A DNA stretch of 64,000 nucleotides, taken from the NCBI GenBank assembly GCA_964017185.1, contig OZ024880.1:33136329-33200328 (forward strand), read 5' to 3'. Under the pieces are notes generated by a model, which was not told where the DNA came from, did no database searches, and saw only the letters and a list, made by a program, of their open reading frames with translations. The position numbers and the translations under genes are program-made. The stretch is from Rugalucina vietnamica (Eukaryota > Mollusca > Bivalvia > Lucinida > Lucinidae). Positions 44,357-55,500 of the stretch are shown piece after piece; position 1 is the stretch's first letter; every line of letters begins with the position of its first letter.

Positions 44357-47300
44357 CTGAAAGTGTGATAAATTGCAAGTAACACCGCCAGTTTTCTGTG
44401 AACATTTTAATTAAGAATAGAGGGACCAGGAATCGATGTAATTAATTTTAAAGTCCCAACATAAAGAAAATACTTTAAACACAACAAAACATTTTCCCGA
44501 CAACACACACGAAGAGTAGAATGGCTAGCTCTTTCCCAACAAGGTAGCCATACGGCTAAGTTACAACAGAAACGAAACGCAACGAGCACGACAGAGAGGC
44601 AAGCACAATAAACAGTAGTATACTTTTCATTGGACAGCTTTTAAACTACTTTTAAACTACTTTTAAAACAGCTTCAAAAGCAATTATTTATTGAAATGAT
44701 TATCTTCATGTATTTTAAATTATTCTTTTTTTTTTTAAGTTACTGTAACACTTTGCAATAAGTTCAGTTATTAACACCTAGACGTATAGTATTATTCGAA
44801 CATCATGAAAACATGTCCGTGACTCCGTGTAATGTATACCCCCTTGAACCCCACTTTTAAATAGCAAAACTGGGGTATGCAGGGATATACCTATTTTTCT
44901 TATTTTTGCTCCAAAACATAGATTGTGGGTACTCGTTAAATCCGCCTCGCCTAACGTGTACCCACAATCTATGTTTTGAGCAAAAATAAGAAACATATCA
45001 AAACTTTTCTGCTGAAAAGTTTCAATTTTTACAACTGAAGAAAAATCTTTATATTACATGGGCGTGTTTTTGTTATGAAAACTTACTCTTTGGGTCAAAT
45101 CTTTGCTTTTCCTCTGACATTTTCTTTTCAATACATTTTTGGTCTTGTGGAAGAATGGCCTGAGTTTTTGCCGGAAAGAACCAGTAAGTTGCAAACACAA
45201 AATCAATCGAATTGTTATAGAGAGGATCACTCTTTGAAAGAGACGAGGGTGCTAGACTTCCGGTAGACAGAAGGCGCTGTAATCCGTCTTCGTCATGTGG
45301 TCCAACATGGCGGCGCTTCCGCTTTAAATTTTTTCCAACTTGTTTTCTCTTTCTACTTTTAAACCTCAAATTTGAATGTTCTTTTGTTAATCTTTGAGGT
45401 ATATTTTGTTCAGCATGGAAAGAGAACTTATTTACATCATTTGAAGAAAGAATTGTTTCCACATGTCTTTTTCGTCGTTTGGCTTTCATTCCTGGCACAT
45501 TCTTTTCTCCGCCATTAGGGCCTTTAATCCTATCCGCTCGTCTGCTTGAAGTTGGAAAGCGACCTCTATATTTGTTTCTATTTATAGTATAGCGAGGCGT
45601 GGTAGGATAGTATTGCGGAGAGTCTCTAAAATACGGCATTCTGTCTCTTCCCATTTTATTTTGATAGGCACTGTCGGCAAAGCTACCGAAAGGATCCGAG
45701 TAATAGTCATAATCTGGATAACCCCTATTTTGTCCTTGAAAATTATTTCTGATTGGAGAACGATAGGGATCCACGGGTGGTCCCTTTTTGTAGCTGGTTC
45801 TTTGTACTCCAGACATGCTTGGTGTGTCAAAAAGTGTTTCTTTCTGTGCGCCAAACAATGCCGATTCTTTCTGAGATGGTGGGAAAAATCTTTGGTTATC
45901 CTGAAAATAAGCGGCAATATAATGCAGTGAAATATGTTTAAATTAATTATATATTATTAAATTTGAATAAAATGTGTAGGCTTCCTGTTTTATTCTGTAT
46001 AATCATTGATTGTAATTATCAAGCAACTAAATGAAATAAAAGTATGTTCTGTTTCGATCTTATCATGTTCGAACGAACTGAACTGCCTTATTCTCATGCA
46101 TTTCTTTAATTAACGAGTTACGTTCTCCTTTTTTCCTAAATCCTCGAGCATCAAAGTTTTGAGCAGAAATAAGAAACGAAAATATACAAAAAATGTATCA
46201 ACGGAAAATTATCATTTTTTTATCATTTTTTAAAAAATATTGTGTATCGCACAGACGTGTTTTTGTTATGCATAGCTAGGTTACCTGTTTGACCAAATCA
46301 TCCTTATAGTCATTGTCCGTATCAAAACTCTGGAATTTCTTATACTCTGCAATGTATTCTGGATGTCTACGTACAAACTCTCTACCTTCAGCTGATGTGT
46401 TGACCCAGCTACTATGCTCCTCCTTTAAACGATCCTCTGGAATGTTTAAAGGTATTTGAATTCATTTGTACATCCAAAGAACTCTATAATTATTTTTTTT
46501 TCGAGGTAGATCTACAAACTAACGAAAGTATGAAAATATGAAAATCTGGGCCCAGCTGTTCCAAACTTTGTTAGCTTAACACTGTCGTAAAGCCTATATA
46601 TTGACTTCAAGAGCAAATATACTGTTATTTTTGTTGATAAAAAATGTGAGAATCCTTTGCAGGATTCTCACATTTTTCCAACAAAAAATAACAGTGTATT
46701 TGTAATATTGCCATTTGAAATTTTAACGAATCCTTAACTAACGAGATCGTTAATTTTGAACAACTGGCCCCAGGATTAGGTTCTGAAAATCCCGATCGCT
46801 AGTTCGAATTAAGGCCCGAATTCTCAGTCAGTTTCGCGACCAGGCCCTGAGGTTGTAAAACGTTTTTTTTCATGCTCAACTCGGCTCAGCATGAAATCTC
46901 ATTTGCTAATACGAGATACTGAAAAACCTAATTCAATCACCAAAGGTGTCCAGCTGACAAAATGTTAAAATGCCAACAATAATACATTCTACTGACAAAT
47001 GTTTTGAACATTTATGAGCAGGATAAATTTTTAGTCTCAGATGAGTTGAGCATGAAAAAAAGTTTTATAACCTCGAGGCTAGTTATATAGGCTGTAAAGT
47101 AACGTACCTGAATAGTATACTGTGGCTCCAGGGGGTTGTATATGGGAGCTGATGGCATAAACCTTACTGTAGCCTTTCGTCTTGAAGCGTAGTCGACAAA
47201 AGTCAGACCTGCTCTGCTCATGGACATTGGTGCCTGATAAAATACAAAGTATCAAGAAAATTGAGCCGCCGTATCAGAAAACCAACAATTTGCATATGCG

Positions 47301-49510
47301 AAAACAAAGACGCAGATCAGCTTCGCAGTAACTGCGAAGCCGATCAGCGCCTTTGTTTTCGCTACAGGGGTAGTACATTCCCTCTTCTTCTTAAATCTGA
47401 AACTTCAACTTTCTAGTCTGCTTCTGTGACTGCACAGCTCGATTTGTGTCGGAAACACATTGTTGGTTTTCTCATGTGAATGCTCAATTAAGCATGTATG
47501 ACGATGTAAGAGTAGATATTGTAACCGAAACCACCAGATTGGAAAAAGGACAAAACTTTGACACAGGGGGATAATCGGATAAAATAAAAGCATCATAAAA
47601 AAACGACAAACGTACTGCGACGGCAAATAATGGACAGGAGCTTCAAGGGCTTTAAGATGTTTAAGGGTCTAAATGTTTCCCTCGTTGCAGTGCAAAGGAT
47701 TCTCATATTTTTTCAACAAAAATCAACACTGTATTTGCTTATGTAGTCGGCATTTACTAAATTTAACGATGGCGTTAAGCTAACAAAGTTTTGAACAAAT
47801 GGCACCAGTTGTTTATACGATTTGAAGCCTCAGCCTGGACAATCTCAATTACATATTCCGCGTCAGCTTCACAGCTGATCTGCGCCTTTTGATTTCGCAT
47901 AGGCAAAAATACGGTTTTCTGATGTCGCCGCTCATTTAATGAAAAATTTCAGATTGCATTCACGTCAATTTCATAATTCTTCAAATTTCAAAGAAAGATT
48001 TAAAGTGTTCCAGATTTTCAATCCAAATAAAGCGTTTATTGTCAGAACATAGCGCTTAATCCTTTTCATTCCATTTTAGACATGCGATGAAATTGAAAAG
48101 CAATTCTTTTGTATGTATTTGTGACAAAACCATAGACGATTCATTTATTTTCCACAAAGAATGTTACAGTATTCTCCTTAGCGACTGACACAGAATTCAG
48201 TCACAATCAAATTACCATGCTCGAAATGATTATTTATTGAGAATTTAGGTCACGTTGCCAATTTAGTGGTTCTAACTAGACACAACTACCACCGCCGTCT
48301 AAAAAATTAGGAAAAATAATGACAACAAACCGGGAAAAATCACAAAGCAAAAAATCCAAAGACTGAAAACATGAGCCTGGTTTGGTTTCATTGGGTGTAT
48401 AATTGAAAGATAGTGACTACATCCCTAACGCAGCCTAATTGTTTGAGCATGACACTGATTTCGAAAACAAGGACCCGAGGGTTTTTTTTTTTTTTTTTTT
48501 TTTTGCAACAGGCACAATTTATGAGAAGGCCTTATACTTAAAAAATGTTAATTCATGTTCTTTTACCTTCAACAAAATGATATTCTCCCCCTTCCCCACT
48601 ATGATCTAAGCAGTCTGCAGCCCAGTATAGAAACACGTCGTTTCCCCGACCCTCCATGCTGATAGTGACCCCCGAGGCCTGGGCCCCCACCGTGTCTCTC
48701 ATAGGTGGATCTATTAACGCTTTACCATTCCTGCCGTCCAGCACGGTTGTCTGAAAATTGAACAGTCACATTTTTAGCATACAAGCATACTGTGAGGGGT
48801 TTAATGCCAGGTAGGTGTTTTAGTGTTCGCAAATCATGGGTTTATATTTTGAAACTCTTTTTGCATTGTTGTTGTTATGAGAGATATGACGTACGGCATG
48901 GGGTCTATATATTACTTAGATAAAAAAAAAAAAATGTGCCCGAGAGCGGTCGCGAAACGACACGGACATTTATAATATTTCTCGTACTACAGAACTCAAC
49001 TAATTGAATTCCTGAATAAAATGAACAGAATTAAGAACAAACATAAACACATTATCTGAAAAATCATATTTTCAACAGTCTTCATTTAAAAGCATGAACA
49101 CAGGGGTCTTCGCTTAGTGACAAAGTGCCACTGATCCAAGGGTCCAAACTGACCTTATAATCAACATTTACTAGCCATTCACAGTGGGAATATTCTTATG
49201 TGAAAACTAGACATTTCTCTATGTACAGCATAATACGTACTTTTGGCGGCCCTCGTGGCCGAGTGGTTAAGGTCGCTGACTTCAGTGCTCATCTCACCGA
49301 TGTGGGTTTGCGCCTCGCACGGACACGAATTCATATGTGAGACAAGCCATGTTCTGCTTGCGGGTGTGCCAGGTGGTTTTTCCCCGGGTACTCCGGTTTT
49401 CGCCCCACATACCGATTGATTCGTCTCGATATGAGTGAAAAAGCTTGAAAGGGACGTAAAACTGAATAAAAAAAAAAAACAAAAAAACAAAAAAACAAAA
49501 AAAAAAACAA

Positions 49511-49549
<39 letters not shown>

Positions 49550-52500
49550 AAACAAACAAACAAAAAAAAAACAAACGTACTTTTGCTGGTGGGTAAAACA
49601 ATCACTACCTCATTTTGTCAGAAAACTTCAAGTTAATTTAGCTGTTTGAATCTTTAACAGAAAGAATATCAGCGTCATACATTACGAAAACATGTCCGTG
49701 TAATGTACACCCGCTTGAACCCCACTTTTATATAATAAAACTGGGGTATGCAGGGGTATACCTATTTTTCTTATTTTTGCTCTAAAACATAGATTGTGGG
49801 TACTCGTTAGAACCGCCTCGCCGAGGCGGTTCTAACGAGTACCCACAATCTATGTTTTAGAACAAAAATAAGAAAAATATCAAAACTTTTGCAATGAAAT
49901 TTTCAGTTTTTACAGCTGAAAAAAATCTCTGTATATTGAATGGGAAAGTTTTCGTAATGGATACCGGATACATTACATGCAGCTCAGACGAAATGTGATT
50001 TACTAATGATCAAGGCTTACCACAGAATGATAGTAAACTGGGAACCCAGGTCCGTAGGCGTACTTCACCAGGATATCAGGGATGTTGTCATCGTTATAGT
50101 AACCAGGGGATGGCGTACTGGAAAATGTTCTTATTCATTGTCAAGTCGTATAAAACAAAAGTCTTCTACTGGTGTTCATTACTGCTTAAACATAGAGATA
50201 CTTAGAATGAGAAGTAGATCTAGATGAAAATGTTCTTTTTAAATCTACGGGTTTCATGTTTTTTCAAGATGAACATTAAGGAGTCAATTTTTGCTCTTCA
50301 AACTTTAAGGGTTAAACGCGCAACACTGCTACCCAGAGACTTAAAGCACTTAAAACATAACACCAGGCCTCTGTATTGACAACATTTATGTGCATAGACT
50401 GGGCAATTTTTGTGTTTCTATGGACAACTTTTGCGTTAAGTAATGTAATATAACCATGTATCATTCTTGTGGTTTAGAACAAAAATAAATCTATGGAACT
50501 ATAAAACGAATGAGCCACCGCATGGGAAAACCAATCTGCATAGGCGAAAACAATGGCGCAGATCAGCTTCGCAGTAACTGCGAAGCTGATCAGCGCCTTT
50601 GTTTTCGCTACACGGATAGTACAATTCCTCTACTTTCTAAACCCAAAATTTCCAGCCTCTAGTCATCTTCTGTGGCCTTCCAGCCCAGTTTGTGTCAGAC
50701 CTGGTCGGAACACAAATTGTTGGTTTTCTCACGCACAGGCTCAAATCAGACGGATACCTGTATGACTCTGACATAGGAAACGTATGGTTCCACAATGTCT
50801 TGAAAGTAAGTCCATCTATAGCTAGTAGTGAGGAGTTAAACATGGGAATAACAATGTCCTCGACGCCATCTGACGTCAGATCAACCAGAACTGGCGGCGT
50901 CATGACGCCCTTGTACTTGTCTGTGACGATTGGGACTGCCTATTTAAAACGATAAAATGGTATAATAGATATAAATGATATAAAATTTGACATTAAAGAC
51001 GAATAAAATATATATACATATCTAGAATCGTCTTTTTTCTTTGATTTTAACTATTATTAATTAATATAAATGTACTTGTTCTTGGTATATTTTTCATTTT
51101 CTAACATGCACTAGCCTATGCCATGTATGTTTTAACCGCTTTAAGTATAATTTATGTCATTGTTTTACAGAGTTCCAACTCGGGTAAGGGTGGTCGGGTG
51201 GGAGTATGGACCCCGCCCATTGGGGCCTAAAGAAATGGATGTGCTGCTTGTGCCTCCAGGCAAAGCTTATACACTACTGACTGACCATCTGATTACTGGT
51301 TAACCGCTCAAGTCTGAGCCTTCCCAGGAAAAGTGGTTAAAGTTAAATCCATACATTAGCCTTATTGACTAACGTGGGGGATTATTATTATTTGAAGCAC
51401 TTTTTGGATGTCACGACATCCTTATTTTGGGTAAAGTCCCATAAAATTGAGGCAACGTCCCGACATGACCATAGCTGTTGACTGGGACGTTAAGCATAAA
51501 TTAAAACAAACAAATAAACCCCAGTTGGCTCCAATGTGTCCAGATTCTGCCACCTAAGGGGTGATGGGTGTCAACATGTACTCGATGTAATGTCGTTTTA
51601 TTTAAACGAACAACTACCTTCTTTATATCGCCATTAATGAGGTCATCTAGCGTTATTCTCCACAGTGAACCACCGTGTGTCTCCCCACCGGTGCCAAACA
51701 GCACCATCTGTACACCGTCCGGAAGTGTGTAGAGTTGCGGTGAATAGTAGGATTCCTTGTTGTCCGGTACACCCATCCATTTGATCACCTCGCCGGTCCT
51801 TCCACTGAACAAAATAATCCGCCCTGATAGTCTGAAGGCGCTTCCTGCAGAACCAAGAGATATGAGCCTGTGCGTGAGAAAACCAACAATTTGGGATTCT
51901 GACCAGGTCCGACACAAACCGGCCTGTAAAGTCACAGAAGCAGCATAGAGACCTAAACTTTTGGATTTAAGAGGAAGAAGGATTGTACTATCCGTGTAGC
52001 GAAAACAAAGGCGCTGATCAGCTTCGCGGTTACCGCGAAGCTGATCTGCGGCTTTGTTTTCGCCTATGCAAATTGTTGGTTTTCTCATGCACAGGCTCAT
52101 ATGATATTTAGACCGCATATTTTCTAGGCGTTAATTATTCAAGTAATAAGTATTCATATAATAGATAATTATAAATTATATATTAATTAGTACTATAAAG
52201 GATAAGCATTTTTAAAAAGTCCTAATATTGTATTCAAAACTGATATGTACTTTCCCGTAGTAGGTGGTGTTGTAAAAGGATATACATGACTTTTGTATGT
52301 TTTAAAGTGGATTTGATTAAAGGAAAAAGTTAAAGAAATTATATGGATGCCTTGTACATTTTCACATTGTTTTCAGCATTTATTTGAATGTCAAAGCTTA
52401 CTTGTAGGTTAATAAAATCTTTGTCCTGACAACACTAATATGATAATGGCTGCGTATAATGAGGTCTTGATATAAACAATGGGATGCAATGTAATCGTGC

Positions 52501-55500
52501 ATAACTGGTAATCTTTTCGAACTTTGGAAATAAAATTGAAGGTATCCATTCTAGCCAAAAGAAACCAAGTGAATGATCATACTGCATGTACAGCTCAGTC
52601 GTTGAGTCTTAGACCAGTACACGACTCTTCCTGGATAACATGCCCGTGCAATGTACCCAATCAGTACACTCACTTTTATAATCATGTACATCTATATTGT
52701 AGTACATTTTGGGTGTTCAGAGATAGATATACCAATTGTTCTTATCTTTGGTCCAAAAACAAATAAACACAGATTCTATGTATACCCCACTTTTATATAG
52801 TTAAAGCGGGATGTACAGGGGTATACTTATTTTACCTTATTTTGCTCCAAAACATAGATTGTGGGTACTCGTTACTGAGAACCGCTCGACTTGTAACCGC
52901 AATAAATGTGTTTAGCTAAAATATTAACATTTTCATTTTTTCCTAATGCTATTTTCAATTTTTACAACTGAAAAAAAAATGCACGTTATCCTGGTCGCCT
53001 GAGGGTGATCACGTTCCTTGAAATCTTGTCATGCAATAAATTAATTGTTATTTGAAAGGCGGCTGATAAAAGAAAAGTCAACAAAGGCAACTATATCGTC
53101 ACTGCTTGAAATCAATCGACTTTTCAATAAATGCGAGGAATTTTCTCATAAACCAAGGGCACACTTCGAAAGAAAAGACTTCAGGAAATGTTTGTATGAA
53201 ATTGAAATTTGTATAACAGACTAAGTGAGGTCTTGGCTTTCGTAGAAGTGGGGAAAAACTGCTGACACAGATGAGGCAAAACGATAGGTGTCCTTGTGTA
53301 CACAAGTTCATTCGCACACCGTGCGCAGTTTGTGGTTCACGTGCCAAAAGCCAATATTTTACGCCGCAGCTCAAACGCAAGCCGCAGGTTGTTCAGAGAG
53401 ACTTTTTATGCCTCCTGTCTTTAATTAACTTCACTAAATCAACCACGCAAAAGACATTATATTGCAAGAGATGATGCCATTGTCATCATTATTGACCCCT
53501 GGTGCACAATAAAATCATATCGCATTCTGCGGACGTTTATATACGCCCATGCAATTTACAACTTGTATTCTCGATTCTAGCCCGATTGTCAAGCTGGCAT
53601 TTGCTAATTGATTAATGCGATATTTTTGAATGTGATATAATCAAAATTGCTTTCATAGACATGATATTGAGGCGATGACCGGGAGCGATTATAGTTCTAC
53701 GAACGGAGTTGCCATGAAAACGGATGACTAAGTATAGGCGTATATCTTTAATGATTTGAATGTTTGTTTGAAAACTACAGGAAAAAAAATATACAAATCT
53801 CACGATATGACCTGACTCAGAGATTAGAAAACCTTTTCATGCTAATCTCAAATGAGGCTATAATTTATACTGCGGCTCATAATTGTTGAAAACGTCAAAC
53901 ATAGGTTCTCCCAATGGTAAAATCTGCAAATCTACCAATGGTACAGTTGGTACCATTTTTACCAATGGTAACCAGAAAACCCTGAACGTTTTTCTGCTGC
54001 CAATGTTACCATTGGTACCAATGGTACCATTGGTAGATCACATGGTGGATTTTTTATCATATTGATCAATGCACCTCACTTGTTTTTGTCTTTCTTATTT
54101 ACTTCGTGTACCGTATTCATTCTAATAAGCGCACAGTGCGCTTAACCTTTCAAAACAAAATATCGTTCTAATAAGTGCACACTAGGAACGAAAACAACAC
54201 ATAAACTGCCGATATTTCCGTGTCAATAATACGGAAGATGATGTCATTTAAGTGTTGCAAAATAATGTTTGAACATCAGCTGATGTTAAGTTTTAATGCA
54301 GTTAATACGACATTTATGTGTAAAATTTGTATAAAATACCAATATGTTAGTCGTGCAGTGTGCACGATTTTCAAGAATGACCAGGGTGTGCGCTTTTTGG
54401 AGCATGTGCGCTAATAAGAACGAATACAATATATTGTGTTATTTATAACATTTACATTTGCATGTATGACAAAAGTATTGCTTATTTACGAAATTCATGA
54501 TATTTTTAGGCTCGCCATATTGAATCACGTGACTTTTCCCGCGTTGGTAGAATTATCCACGCTGTATTCTGTCTGCGGCATTTGCTGCCGTATGTTTGGC
54601 ATTATCAATGGTACCATTGGTAAAAACTTTGGACGGAATTTGTCTACCAATGGTATCATTTTTACCATTGGTAAAATCTACGAACGCACGCATAATATAT
54701 ATACAGAGAGTTTATCACAAACAAGTTTCATCACCACATACAATGTAAATGCCCGTTTTACTTAGTGATTCATCTGTCACGATCACAACATCATGTAGTC
54801 TTGCCCACGTAACCCTCCACGAACTTCGAGCGCACCATACCTCTCCACGTGACTTACCCGGTGCCCCTAATGGGTCCCCTCCGTGAATAGCGAGTACATC
54901 AACGGTGCCATCTTGATCGATATCCCGGATTAACTGTGCTGTGTACAGGTTCATTATCTCATTCTTGGCCTCTTGGGAGTCAAACTTCCAAATCAAAGAC
55001 CCGTTTTTACCACTGACAGCCCGGAAAGCCTGCAGAAACAAATGCGTTTAGTTATACACCAGGCCTCGAGGTTATAAAACTTTTTTCAAGCTCAGCTCAG
55101 CTGAGCATCAATTCACAACAGCTCATTAATCTTGAAATAGTCAAAAATTGTGGAAAATTCAGGTTCAAAACTCAAAAACTAGTAATTTATCCTGCTCATA
55201 AATGTTAAAATGCCAAATATTGTTGGCATTTTAACATTTATGAGCAGGATAAATTGTAGTCCCAGCTGAGTTGAGCATGAAAAAAGTTTTATAATCTCGA
55301 GCCCTGAGAAGCACGAAGTCTCATATGCGAACCACGTGCAACTAAGAATCTGCAGGAAAACATTTTACCATACCAGCAAGCGGTCCGTATCATAGTGTCA
55401 TGAATTGGGTGTTAAATTACAGACCTTGTTCTTTTAATTAAGCATGTGAGGTTGCTCTATGAACTTTCTCTACTTTATATTTGCTCAGAAAATGTTGAAG

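Noticed and set aside
47012-47227. Minus frame MSMSRAGLTFVDYASRR over exon 7
   Set aside because: Out of phase with exons 6 and 8; the phase-consistent reading is a different frame.
49246-49320. Possible tRNA gene
   Set aside because: Only the A box is good. The B box is degenerate and the sequence continues into a SINE body with A tail and target duplication.
49179-49601. Three overlapping minus frames of 74-140 codons
   Set aside because: They translate the SINE and its A-rich tail in reverse (poly-Phe).
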